Assembly: GCA_036785665.1 (NCBI GenBank) | Contig: JAXIVJ010003238.1 | Coordinates: forward strand, 1-64,000 | Reading direction: 5' to 3' | Source of the DNA: Chirona hameri | Lineage: Eukaryota > Arthropoda > Thecostraca > Balanomorpha > Balanidae | Length of the DNA: 64,000 bases | Shown here: positions 12,200 to 22,978 of the stretch, piece after piece | Layout of the letters: every line of letters begins with the position of its first letter | How positions within the stretch are numbered: the first letter of the stretch is position 1 | Made by a program: the position numbers and the translations under genes | The notes under the pieces: model-generated | Database searches by the model: none | What the model saw: only the letters and a program-made list of their open reading frames with translations | What the model was told of the DNA's origin: nothing

Positions 12200-12505
12200 C
12201 GGGAGCCGGGAGTCGGAGCCGGGATCCGGGAGCCGGGAGCCGGGAGTCGGGAGTCGGGAGTCGAGAGTCGAGAGTCGAGAGTCGGGAGTCGGGAGTCGGG
12301 AGTCGGGAGTCGGGAGTCGGGAGTCGGGAGTCGGGAGTCGGGAGTCGGGAGTCGGGAGTCGGGAGTCGGGAGTCGGGAGTCGGGAGTCGGGAGTCGGGAG
12401 TCGGGAGTCGGGAGTCGGGAGTCGGGAGTCGGGAGTCGGGAGTCGGGAGTCGGGAGTCGGGAGTCGGGAGTCGGAAGCAAGGAGCCAGGAGCCAGGAGCC
12501 GGGAG
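12200..12505. repeat. GGGAGTC heptamer array
   Basis: About thirty or more tandem copies of GGGAGTC between about 12236 and 12475, flanked by decayed GGGAGCC/GGAGCCA versions. A block of GAGAGTC variants lies near the left end. Open frames reading SRESGVG (plus) and RLPTPDS (minus) are artefacts of the 7-bp period. Confidence 0.95.
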
Positions 12506-12509
12506 AGGC

Positions 12510-13225
12510 AAAACAGGGCAGGGATGCGACTTGTGTAACTGTACTGCTCCTCGCAGTAAACCAGTGTAGGGATCAGGAAAACGACACACCGTGAGCGTCT
12601 AATCCTGCGAAATCCCGCGGCGGGGAGACGTCGCCCGACCAGTTGAGATAATCTGGCGGTTTCGGTCGACTCCTCTGCAGTGCCCAGCGGCGTGACAAGA
12701 CCGCAGCGTTCAGTCGTCCGAGTATGAGAGGCCCGACGCGCGGTCAACCGGCATATCCTCGCATTGGCGACATGTCTGCCTGGAGGTATTCAGGTTAAGC
12801 CGGCACGATGCGCCGAGCCAGCCGCACAGACTAGGTCGAGGCATTGAGGACGGGATGGCGGTGGCCAGCAGTCCAGTGCGTCGTAGTTGTCAACTTGTCA
12901 CATCGGTTGCGGCCGGGATGGGGGAATAATCATAGCGGAGGAGTATAACAGGTGCCGACACTGGCAGGATGAACGTTCGATGCAAGTTAATACCGTGCGG
13001 CCCTGACCGTGGCATTCGCACACGCCACTTGCGCATCATATACACACGCTTCCGGCGCGTCGCTGTCTCTTCCGACTGATACCAGCTTTGTTCCGGCACC
13101 AGCCGCAACTGCAGGACGCCGGACGCCTTTCACAGGAGGCCGCCGACGCTCCTCCGACCTCCTCCCCCTCCCCCTCTCCTCCCCTCCGGCGCCGCTTCCG
13201 ACCGTCCATCCGGCGGACGTCCGTC
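12510..13225. other. Non-coding spacer
   Basis: No gene supported; mixed composition and no strong repeat. Confidence 0.4.
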
Positions 13226-13227
13226 GC

Positions 13228-13315
13228 CCCACCACCGTCTCCTGTGCGCCACCGCCGTCTCCTGTGCGCCGGCGCCGTCTCCTGTGCGCCGATACTGTCT
13301 CCGCTGCGCCGTAGC
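13228..13315. repeat. 20-bp tandem repeat, four copies
   Basis: Four units of GTCTCCTGTGCGCC plus a 6-base variable tail (ACCGCC, GGCGCC, GATACT, GTAGCT). The constant block is far better conserved than the tail. Confidence 0.85.
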
Positions 13316-13784
13316 TGTCTCCACCGATCCGTTGAGACCTTGGTTGACTCGCGGGTGGTAGAGTAAAGCCCACCACGTGCATGGCTCATGAAACTCCACC
13401 CGCAACAGCTGCTCTCCGAGACCCTAGCTGCCGGTCAGTGGCCATATGCTGCAGTGGTAGCATCCCTAATGTGTGTGTGTAGAGTTACCGTCTGCACCAC
13501 AGCACGGCAGATGTTGGACGAACGCGGAAGACACGCCCACTCACTTGCTCAGCAGGCGGCTGGGACGGTGTGAGGAGCTCCCGCAGACTGGCCGTGTGGC
13601 ACGGGACTGTAATGCCCTTTCCTGCCCTGTTGAGCCCTCAGCCCAGCCTGTACTATACGGCCCTGGCCTGGACCGCCCCACACCTGGCGCGCTGCGGGGT
13701 AGCGGCTTCCGACACTGGGAGGCAGCGTCTTCCCACACCGGGACTTATGTCAGAGGGGACGGACCGGGAGCAGGGGACGGACCG

Positions 13785-14010
13785 GGAGCAGGGGGCGAGG
13801 GGGCAGGGTACCAGAGGATTGGTGTGGTCTGAGAGATGGTCACAGGCGCCAGTTACAGGGGAGGGGCAGGGGGCGAGGGGGCAGGATACCAGGGGATTGG
13901 TGTGGTCTGAGAGATGGTCACAGGCGCCAGTTACAGGGGAGGGGCAGGGGACGAGGGGGCAGGGTACCAGGGGATTGGTGTGGTCTGAGAGATGGTTAAA
14001 GGCGCCAGGG
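13785..14010. repeat. 78-bp tandem repeat, about three copies
   Basis: GATTGGTGTGGTCTGAGAGA recurs at 13817, 13895 and 13973, exactly 78 bp apart each time. The units also carry GGCGCCAGTTACAGGGGAGG. The last unit diverges after GATGGTTAAAGG. Confidence 0.95.
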
Positions 14011-17000
14011 ATAGACCCAGACCCAGCCCCGCCCTGGCACCGGTCACCCAAGGCGCTGATTGACAGAAGCGATATCTGACGCCACCTGACGCCACCCGAT
14101 TTCCCTGACCCCTCCCCGCGTGTCCGGGATATTTCGGGAGGCGGGAGGGGAGGCTCCTATCTTTCAGGCCATCAGCGCAGGTCTCGGCTGACGTGTCTCT
14201 CAAGGATAAGTCATAGGACATCGCGCCCGTCTAGCCTGACGTGACCCGGCGCATCGCACGCGACGACGGCGGCCTGCCGAGGCGCACAAACACCCTCTCC
14301 GCGCGCCCCAGCGCAGCGCGGAGCGGAGAAACGAGGCGAGACGCGGCGAGACGCGGCGAGTAGGGAGGATCGGTCACTGTAGCGGCCGACAGGAGCGATG
14401 TGAATCTCTGACTGACGAGCGGACACTGGCTCACTTTCCCGTCCGCGGGACCAGCCAAGCCGCGCGCGCGCCGGGCCTCGCCGGGCCGCGCCGGGCCGCG
14501 CCGAGCCGCGCCGGGCCGAGGTGGGCCGAGGTGGGCCGAGGTGACGCCCCAGGCACCCGCCAATTACTGCTTATAGAAACCACACCCGACCGCGGCGGCT
14601 ATCATCCGAAAGTGGCAGCTATCGCGCATCCTGTGTGCTCCCGCCCGCTCCCGCTCTGGTGAAAACCTGCCGCTTTCTTGCCCGAGGCTGGAGAAAAACT
14701 GCGGTTTGCATCCAGGCTAATGCTACATTGTGTCTGGTGGTGCGATTTGATATTGGTCTGCTCTTCACGGGTCGACTGAGGGCTGGTCTTTGTTAGGTGC
14801 AAGGCACCTGCAATTAGTCAGGGGCGGTAATTATTTCATGAGCCACGAAGCGATTACAGCGCACTTCCGTATTACGGGCCATGACGGAGCGAGCATCCGA
14901 GGACCGTGTTTTGCGGCCCGTACGCCGTCTCCGAGAAAGCGGCGCGTATTGTGTGTGTGCGCGATATGGGCACGATGCGTCACGCCCGTCAGTCTCCATT
15001 CTCCCCAGGTTTCCCTGTGATCCATCGGCCGTTTAACGATCGTCTCCACGTATGCCAGGCGCGCGTCAGTGACAAAAGACGGCGCGGGAAGGCGCGGCAA
15101 GTCGGGGTGCGGCGGGGTCCCGCGGGCGCGGTTGGGCGCGGTGCGGTCCCGGGATTTGTCGCTGTCCGTCCAGCCAGCTTGGCGCCGTCGTTACGACCCC
15201 CTAGCCAATCCTCTGCAGCGTCGGGCTTAGTCGGGACGATCCCCGCCACTTCCTATGGGCACGACTAACGGGCGCGCCTTTGTATTCAAACCATCCGGAC
15301 CCTATTTTCACCTGCCATTGTGCCGGCCTCTGCCCATTTCGCGGCCATTTTCTGGGAAGACGGCAACAACAGGGGCCCGGCGCGTCCGCAGGCCATTCTT
15401 CCCGGCTGGCGGGGCCGCGGGTCGCGTATTGTGGCGCACTGGCGGCTAATGCGGCTCTCGCGCTGTCCGCGGCGTATCTCCGCGCCCCGCGTCTCCGTGT
15501 CTCCGCGCCCCGCGTCTCCGCGTCTCCGCGTCCCCGCGTCCCCCGTCCCGCCGGTAACTGTCATCAGAATCAGATACGGGTCGACTATCGCCACAGCCGC
15601 AGTGTTAGGTATACACAGCTCGGTAAAAACACGTTCCCTGGCTGGGAAGCCAGGTCCACACAACGTCCACACTGCGTTTTCGCGGCGGACATGCGGACAG
15701 GCGGACAGGCGGGCAGGCGGACAGGCGGTCTCGACAGCCCCGGGCTAAGCGGCTGGCGCGTGGAGGTGACAGCGTGGGAGCATCGTGCCGCGGTTCCGTC
15801 GTCTCCGCCGCTGGCGGACCAACCACCAATCAATGAACTCCGAGAGGCGGCTCGCGTCTCGCGACCCGCCGCCGCCGGCCGACCCACGCTTTCCCCGACC
15901 GGCGTGGTTCCAACCTGAGGCGACCCGTCCACCTTTTCTGGCCGTCCCCTGAAGCCAGTCTTTCTCCCGATAGAGCTGATACCGCCCCTCGAACAGCGGG
16001 CAGGACAAGGCGATGGTAAAATACGACCAAACGGCATCGTTAGCTGAGCATTAATCTTACGTGAGGCCTCTGCAGAACGACTCGGGGTCGGCGGCGGCTC
16101 ACATAGGCTCCCACTAACTTCCGGTACACCGCGTCGGTTTCGCTCCGGGTTCGCGTAGGGTTCGCATTGGGTTAGCGAAGGGTTAGCGGAGGGTTAGCGG
16201 AGGTTCGCGGCGGTTAATTATACCGTTGGCGGTCGTTCACAGGTGCTCCGTGCTCCACGTCCGCCGTTTAAATCACGCGTCGTCGCCGTCTGTCTGCGCC
16301 CCCCCCCTTCCCTCCCCTCCTCCCCGACAGGTGGTGCGCGGCGGCCGGTCGTGGCAGTCTCCGTGCGCAGCGGTACAGCATGCCCGGCAGGCGACAGCAG
16401 CTCCGTGCGCGGCGGGACAGCATGTCCCCGCAGGCGGCGGTAGCTGTCATATTTAGGCTTTAGCTCGCGCCGGCGCGGCAGTCCGGTTACGAGAAAAGAT
16501 TGCCTTGTCGCTGGCCAGGGAAGGGTGTTGTCGCTGGGCCACTCAGTTCCGGTCAAACATTGCGTAATGGCTGACGGACGGTGTTTGTTCACCTAATGTG
16601 TTCGATCGGGGGTGGCCGCGCGGTCAGAAGGGTTCACCACCGCAGTGAACGGGTTGGGTTGGACGCGGCTCTTCTCTGCTGCACGCGCGCCGCCGCAGCG
16701 GCAGAGGCCGTGACGACCCGACATGCTACCACCGATGACGTCATAGCTCTCTGTCGGCGCCGCTGTGACGTAAACGGCCTGTCTCAGATGGTGGCGTCTG
16801 GCGAGGGTTTATAGGGCTGTGGCTATGTGGATTAGAAGGGGCGCACTGGTAAGCCGTATGATGGTGCTTACAGTGAAGGTGAGCTTGTCGTCATGCTGGA
16901 AAAATACTCGTAACAGCAGTAGTAAAAGGATTTCTGTTGAACAACAACATTGGGTAATATCAACTGAAGGGCAATGGTGATACTTCGATTTAAACAATCA

Positions 17001-17165
17001 CCAGAGTATCAGATAAAGCCAATATTCAATTCAACTGTGGGAAAGATAGCAGGCAAAGTAATTCCCAGACCAGTGCGGTCGCTTTGTTGAACTGTTCCTG
17101 GTACCGGGCGCGGTCAGTCGTTTGGTCAGCCTCGGAGCCAGGTGGCCTCAGCTGCCGGTAATCGG
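14011..17165. other. GC-rich region without a supported gene
   Basis: It contains short GC-rich repeats: a GCCGGGCC-type run at about 14460-14545, a CGCGTCTC 10-mer run at about 15478-15540, an AGGCGGAC run at about 15690-15725, and GGGTTAGCG repeats at about 16140-16205. A strong polypyrimidine stretch ending GACAG at about 16303-16330 resembles a plus-strand 3' splice site, but no matching donor or coding exon was found. Confidence 0.4.
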
Positions 17166-17169
17166 TTCC

Positions 17170-17432
17170 ACTCACCACACACTCACCGCACACTCACCAC
17201 ACACACACCGCACACTCATCACACACTCACCACACACTCACCGCACACTCACCGCACACTCATCGCACACTCATCGCACACTCACCGCACACTCACCGCA
17301 CACTCATCACACACTCACCGCACACTCACCACACACTCACCGCACACTCACCACACACTCACCACACACTCACCACACACTCACCGCACACTCACCGCAC
17401 ACTCACCACACACTCACCGCACACTCACCACA
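17170..17432. repeat. 11-bp minisatellite (ACTCACCGCAC), about 24 copies
   Basis: Tandem ACTCACCGCAC / ACTCACCACAC units with a few ACTCATCG variants. On the minus strand nearly every unit contains GTGAGT, the 5' splice-donor consensus. The array starts about 270 bp downstream (minus strand) of a candidate exon whose own donor is GTGAGT. Confidence 0.95.
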
Positions 17433-17469
17433 GACACAGGTGTAAAGCGGTCCGGGCAGGGAGGCGCCC

Positions 17470-17697
17470 CAGTCCCTGTCCTCGCCATAGAGCAGGGCGT
17501 CCCTGTAGCCAGTACTCAGTACCCGGCAGTCCCTGTCCTCACCATAGAGCAGGGCGTCCCTGTAGCCAGTACTCAGTACCCGGCAGTCCCTGTCCTCGCC
17601 ATAGAGCAGGGCGTACCTGTAGCCAGTACTCAATACCCGGCAGTCCCTGTCCTCGCCATAGAGCAGGGCGTCCCTGTAGCCAGTACTCAGTACCCGG
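17470..17697 (-). repeat. 57-bp tandem repeat, four in-frame copies of 19 codons
   Basis: Four 57-bp units (starts 17470, 17527, 17584, 17641) stay in the reading frame of the signal-peptide exon just upstream on the minus strand. They would encode CRVLSTGYRDALLYGEDRD repeated. I see three differences between units: two are silent in this frame (GGC/GGT, CTG/TTG) and one changes Asp to Tyr. Whether the repeats are translated or lie in the intron after the donor at 17704/17705 is open. Confidence 0.85.
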
Positions 17698-17704
17698 TAC
17701 TCAC

Positions 17705-17801
17705 CAAGCGGCAGTGTTCGGAGCGGCACCAGGTCGTCCTGCCAGGCGAGGGCCAGCCGAGCCACGGTCAGCAGCGTCACTAACACAGCCGCAGGCTTCA
17801 T
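17705..17801 (-). CDS. Candidate first coding exon of an unknown secreted protein
   Basis: I do not recognise the protein. The ATG at 17801 starts MKPAAVLVTLLTVARLALA, followed by WQDDLVPLRTLPL: a short basic start, a hydrophobic core and small residues before a plausible cleavage at ALA|W, as in an N-terminal signal peptide. A good 3' splice site (pyrimidine-rich, ending TCTTGCAG) lies 73 bases upstream, with the exon beginning at 17874. A strong 5' splice site, TTG|GTGAGT, ends the exon at 17705 in phase 1. So the ATG would sit in the second exon, after an untranslated first exon that I cannot place. If the donor is unused, the frame continues through the four 19-residue repeats to a stop near 17403, giving about 132 residues. 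Codons are GC-rich like the surroundings. There is no independent homology evidence. Confidence 0.4.
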
Positions 17802-17874
17802 GACGATGGTGGTGGTGGTGGTGGTACGGCGTCTCACGGGGAAGAGGGCGACGCTCAGCAGACCGTCACCATCG

Positions 17875-18765
17875 CTGCAAGACAGAGGCGAGCAGTTAGA
17901 GGGACTCTAGGTAGACGTGATTGGTGTCTGAAAGTCGGCGCGAGGTTGGTTAGTGAGGGCGATCGAACGACTGACATGCAGCAGTTGTAATACATTCACA
18001 AAACAACCAGTAAGTGAGAGACTCCGCGAGAAATGAAAGAGTATCTGAAAATGATTGAAAGTTTTGCTGCGGGTAAGACATGACCGGAGGGCGGTTGGGT
18101 GACTCAAAATACGGTTCTGCGGTTGTGGTCCTGGCGCAGCTGTTCTCAGGGACTCGCCTCGGACGCCGGCACACGCCGCTTGTTCCGATTCAATTATCCA
18201 CACTTGGCTAGTCAGGCTCACGGTCAGAGTAGGGTGTTGGCGCTGAAACCAAGCATCAGCCGGTTTATAGTGTGTAATACCCCGCCCGCGGTCTTCCCAA
18301 CTGCACGGTAAAACGCTCCACAAAGGTCACAGCACCTCTCAGACCATTTAATTGAATTAAACACTCCACCAGGGCGAGCGCGCCGAGTAAGCATCGACAA
18401 GAGCCGAGAAGTGCTCTGGCAGTTCACCTTGTACCAGTTTCTGCACTGAGTCGTGCCGACAATTACGCTCAATCACTCCACCAATTAATCAGACAAATTG
18501 TCACCACCTGTCCCCGAGAACGGCCGCCAGAAAGGCACGACTTGGCGGGTGGGTGAGGTGGACAGAGGAGAGCCCCGCCCCCGGCGGCGGCGGCGGTGGC
18601 GGCGCGGACTCCGGTCGGGGCTGGCCGGTCCGCCGGCTGAAGGTGCTGTCACGATTCGCCGCAGCCCGTTGCGGACCGCCGCAGCCTGCCGGTTTACGGG
18701 CCGTAAAACACTCATCCGATGGCCACTGAGACACCGATTCAGCGACGATTCGCCGCTCTCTGCGA
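17875..18765. other. No gene seen; possible 5' intron
   Basis: Mixed-composition DNA upstream (minus strand) of the candidate signal-peptide exon. It would hold the preceding intron and untranslated exon if that model is right. A GC-rich stretch at 18530-18720 could be the promoter side. Nothing is diagnostic. Confidence 0.3.
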
Positions 18766-18769
18766 GCTG

Positions 18770-18912
18770 TGCGAACTGTGTGAGCTGTGTGAGATGTGCG
18801 AGCTGTGTGAGCTGTGTGAGCTGTGTGAGCTGTGAGAGCTGCGTGGTCTATGTGAGCTGTGTGAGCTGTGTGAGCTGGGTGAGCTGTGTGAGCTGGGTGA
18901 GCTGGGTGAGCT
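18770..18912. repeat. 9-bp repeat (GTGAGCTGT)
   Basis: Tandem GTGAGCTGT nonamers with GGGTGAGCTGG variants. The minus frame reads HSS/PAH repeats because 9 is divisible by three; there is no sign of a surrounding gene. Confidence 0.9.
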
Positions 18913-19214
18913 CTGAGAGCGGGCCGTTTGCAGCGGACACAGCGCCAACAGGGAAATAGGACGGGAGGTGTACAGCAAAGGTGCACAAAAGGCCGGATAT
19001 GCAGTGAGGAAGGCATGGTCAGTAGATAGACCGAAATAACACTGTCCAGAAGAGGACCACCGGCTGCATGTCTGGCCCAGGTGAGTGAAGGGGCGTGTCC
19101 GTGACTGCACGCTCCGGTGACTCCGGTGACCCGGTGGTCGCTCACGGTGACTCACGAGCCAACAGTCACGGCTGGCGGCGGCGGGTGGCCTTATTTCACG
19201 ACCGGCCGGCTGTC

Positions 19215-19368
19215 CCGTCCCGCCTGGTCCCACCTGGTCCCACCTGGTCCCACCTGGTCCCACCTGGTCCCACCTGGTCCCACCTGGTCCCGCCTGGTCC
19301 CACCTGGTCCCGCCCGGTCCCATCTGGTCCCATCTGGTCCCATCTGGTCCCGTCTGGTCCCGCCAGGA
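19215..19368. repeat. 10-bp repeat (CCTGGTCCCA)
   Basis: About fifteen decamers CCTGGTCCCA with CGCCTGGTCC and ATCTGGTCCC variants. The open frames reading PPGPTWSHLV and QVGPGGTRWD are read-through. Confidence 0.95.
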
Positions 19369-19749
19369 CCGCCTGCGACCGGCTGTGACCACCAGGACCG
19401 CCCGCGACCGGCTGTGACCACCAGGCCGCGTGTCCGCCGCACAAACCGGCCGATTGTCCATTGTTAGTCGCATCCTGCCGATCCAGGCGACTGATGCTCG
19501 CGGTAGGCTCGATGTCTCTGTTTCCGTTCTCCTGTCGCCGTCGATCTGTGTCCGATGTGACGTGCCGCCGTCTGCCGCAGCGACGAGCGTTGATCTCTTC
19601 CCTGATGCGGCACAAACAACTTCTCTGCAAGAGGCGTTCCTGCACGGTTTGCAGCTGTTTGCGACGCACAGTGTCGCCAGTTTCGGCAGGTGAGGGGTTG
19701 CGTCATCTGACAAGTGAAGTGGACCAAGCACAATAAAAGCCGCTTCACG

Positions 19750-20140
19750 CCATTCGAGCCTCGCGTGAGTCAATGCTTCTCAGTCGCCCCTCCGGCACTA
19801 GACTGGATACCGAACGCAGCCTCATTCGAGCCTTCGAGCGTCACACGGGTCTATGCCCATCATCCTCCGGTCCCAGGCTGTATACCGAACGCAGCCTTAT
19901 TCAATTTCCACACGCGTCAATGGCCCATCATCCTCCGGAACTGACTGTATACCGAACGCAGCCTCATTCAGGCCTCGCACGCGTCAGTGCCCTAGATCAT
20001 GCCTCTGGTGCCAACCTGAAGACGGATCGCAGCCTCCAATCCCAGACTATAACGGTGAGTCGCCGGCGGTGACGAACGCTGCCTCTAGCCCGTCGTCCGG
20101 GAGCGGTTCCTTCCGTTCGTCCCAGGCTATAACAGTCTCG
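19750..20140. repeat. Degenerate ~70-bp tandem repeat
   Basis: TATACCGAACGCAGCCT recurs (cores near 19811, 19886, 19953), followed by more decayed forms near 20025 and 20070. Spacing is about 67-75 bp. Units also share CATCATCCTCCGG and ACGCGTCA segments. Confidence 0.75.
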
Positions 20141-20576
20141 GTCAGCTGGTGCTTGCGACGAGCTCCTCACGCAATCTCACCGGGATTGGTTCCTTCCGCT
20201 CGCCACGACCGGAAGCCGCGGGAGAGAGTCCGGCGCCGAGGGAAAATCCCAGGTCACTGCCGCCACCGCCCACCCATCCGCTCGACCTACACAGAGCATA
20301 CGATTGCCTCACAACTATCCTGAATGGCAGGAGATTTATGTCGGATGTCCTAGGAATATTCAGCAGGCGATTGCTGCTGTTAGCTGACTCATTGCTGCGG
20401 ACGGTTTCAACCTCCGCCAGCTCAGAAGCCACTGCTGCAATCGGTAGTATGCATAATAAGTTGATCACCAGGGGAGGCGAATCGGCGCCGCAGGGATCGG
20501 ATGTTGCGGTGACCCGGTGGCGGCACTGCTGCCGTCGCCGCCTCAGCCACGGCCGCACAGGGGCGAGCAGATGCTG

Positions 20577-20692
20577 ACTGCTGACTGCTGACTGCTGACT
20601 GCTGACTGCTGACTGCTGACTGCTGACTGCTGACTGCTGACTGCTGACTGCTGACTGCTGACTGCTGACTGCTGACTGCGGACTGCTGACCA
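20577..20692. repeat. GACTGCT heptamer array
   Basis: About sixteen near-perfect GACTGCT heptamers. It has the same period and the same GACT core as the arrays at 9.1, 10.5 and 12.3 kb. Confidence 0.95.
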
Positions 20693-20877
20693 CTGACAAG
20701 CGACTGGCGTCTGATGGGCGGCCGTTCCGGGCCGCTGCCGCCGCCGCGTCACGGCTTCAGCTCCGTCCCGGAGTCCGAAACTGGTGCGGTTATTACGCGG
20801 TACGGGGCGGCACGGTCACCTGACCCACTTCTACCGCTCTGGTCAGGCAGCTAATGACACCTGACCCTGGCCACCGG

Positions 20878-22045
20878 AGCGGCCCGAAGCGGCCTGGCGC
20901 GGCCTGGCGCGGCCTGGAGCGGCCTGGCGCGGCCCGGAGCGGCCCGATGTGGTGCGGCCCGGTGCGGCCCGGTGCGGCCCGGAGCGGCCCGGAGCGGCCC
21001 GGCGCGGCCTGGAGCGGCCCGGCGCGGCCCGGCGCGGCCCGGCGCGGCCCGGAGCGGCCCGGCGCGGCCCGGTGTGGTGCGGCCCGATGTGGTGCGGCCC
21101 GGTGCGGCCCGGAGCGGCCCGGAGCGGCCTGGCGCGGCCCGGAGCGGCCCGGTGTGGTGCGGCCCGGTGCGGCCCGGAGCGGCCCGGAGCGGCCTGGCGC
21201 GGCCCGGAGCGGCCCGGTGTGGTGCGGCCCGGTGCGGCCCGGAGCGGCCCGGAGCTGCCTGGCGCGGCCCGGAGCGGCCCGATGTGGTGCGGCCCGGTGC
21301 GGCCCGGAGCGGCCCGGAGCGGCCCGGAGCGGCCCGGAGCGGCCCGGAGCGGCCCGGAGCGGCCCGGCGCGGTCCGGTGTGGTGCGGCCCGGTGCGGCCC
21401 GGAGCGGCCCGGAGCGGCCCGGAGCGGCCCGGCGCGGCCCGGTGTGGTGCGGCCCGATGTGGTGCGGCCCGGTGCGGCCCGGTGCGGCCCGGAGCGGCCC
21501 GGAGCGGCCCGGAGCGGCCCGGCGCGGCCCGGAGCGGCCCGGTGTGGTGCGGCCCGATGTGGTGCGGCCCGGTGCGGCCCGGAGCGGCCCGGAGCGGCCC
21601 GGAGCGGCCCGGTGTGGTGCGGCCCGATGTGGTGCGGCCCGGTGCGGCCCGGAGCGGCCCGGAGCGGCCCGGAGCGGCCCGGCGCGGCCCGGTGTGGTGC
21701 GGCCCGGTGCGGCCCGGAGCGGCCCGGAGCGGCCCGGCGCGGCCCGGTGTGGTGCGGCCCGATGTGGTGCGGCCCGGTGCGGCCCGGTGCGGCCCGGAGC
21801 GGCCCGGAGCGGCCCGGAGCGGCCCGGAGCGGCCCGGTGTGGTGCGGCCCGATGTGGTGCGGCCCGGTGCGGCCCGGAGCGGCCCGGAGCGGCCCGGTGC
21901 GGCCCGGAGCGGCCCGGAGCGGCCCGGTGTGGTGCGGCCCGATGTGGTGCGGCCCGGTGCGGCCCGGTGCGGCCCGGAGCGGCCCGGCGCGGCCCGGTGC
22001 GGCCCGGTGTGGTGCGGCCCGGTGCGTCCCGGTGTGCGGCCCGGT
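20878..22045. repeat. GGCCC-rich 10-bp minisatellite with longer-period structure
   Basis: About 1.2 kb of decamers GGAGCGGCCC, GGTGCGGCCC and GGCGCGGCCC, interrupted repeatedly by GTGTGGTGCGGCCC / GATGTGGTGCGGCCC inserts, giving an irregular higher-order pattern. All frames on both strands are open for hundreds of codons (GPERPGAAR and GPLRAAPGR type). No gene should be called. Extreme CpG content and strand asymmetry could favour R-loops or G-quadruplexes (inference). Confidence 0.95.
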
Positions 22046-22937
22046 GCGGCGCCTCTGATGGCTACCGCTGCGGTCCACTGCAGTCAGAGCGGGATGGCAG
22101 CAGAGCGCTGAGGCTGACCCTGACCGACCCGAGGAGACCGTGAAGAGCACGTCAGCCGTGACCGGACGAGCGCAGGGCACCGAGAGCACGGAGAGACGAC
22201 CGGGAGCAGAGGACGGCAGATGTCGGACGGTGCAGCGCCGCCCCCGTCGCCCCCGCCGCCCCCCGCGCCAGCTGCTTCAGCCGTCACGGTCACGGCTGCT
22301 AGCCGCCAGAGCTTACACAGCCCGCCGGCGGTCCACGGCCCTCAACAGAGACGGCGGAATCTCACCGGCCCTGAAACCACGGCCGCTCACCCTGATGTCT
22401 GCAGGACCGTAAACCGAGTTATAAACCCGACGACAGCAATGCCGTACACCAGTGTCTGTGTTTATATTCTGCGTATCCCCCGAGTGTTTACCCCAGCGGC
22501 TCGCACAGACGGGACGTTGGGATACGCGCTGTGGCCGTGCGCCCTGCGTCATTGGGGTCGCCGTACTCCATTACCCCCGTGTCAAGCTGGTCCATCAATC
22601 CGTCATCAGCGTGCGTCGTGCAGAGCGGGAGGCACGCTCAGCAGCAGCGCAGGAGGTCGCTCTGACGACAATCAGAGGCGCGGTTTGTGTATGCAAAGAC
22701 TGGAGGAACTGCAGGATGGCCTCGCAGACAACTGCGACGGAGTCTCATTTCGTCCACTGCAACGTCTTAAGTCCAGCGACGGAGCGGTTACATCGGATCA
22801 GGATAAGATCACTAGTGGCCACCGCTACATAGTACACCTGATGTATGTAACTAGAACGTTCACCGGGACAGTAACAAAGTACATAAGACAGACTTGGCAG
22901 GCCACCTGTCCAGGAGCCGGGCGCCGAAGGCGGACAT

Positions 22938-22938
<1 letters not shown>

Positions 22939-22977
<39 letters not shown>
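22939..22977. repeat. GGC trinucleotide repeat
   Basis: About thirteen uninterrupted GGC triplets. Confidence 0.95.

Positions 22978-22978
<1 letters not shown>

Noticed and set aside
12092..12747. RLPTPDS / SRESGVG repeat proteins
   Set aside because: The 7-bp GGGAGTC array keeps every frame open; no flanking gene structure.
16140..16205. Telomere-like GGGTTAGCG repeats
   Set aside because: Too short and imperfect to be an interstitial telomere; the period is 9-11 bases with CG interruptions.
16303..16460. Exon after the polypyrimidine-GACAG site
   Set aside because: Good acceptor-like sequence, but no paired donor and a short unremarkable frame.
19068..19080. Tiny exon ATG TCT GGC CCA G before a GTGAGT donor
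   Set aside because: The donor CCAG|GTGAGT is strong, but four codons with no promoter or acceptor evidence cannot be supported as a gene.
20843..22189. Open frames of 370-450 codons on both strands
   Set aside because: Read-through of the GGCCC-rich 10-bp minisatellite; the reverse strand and all frames are equally open.
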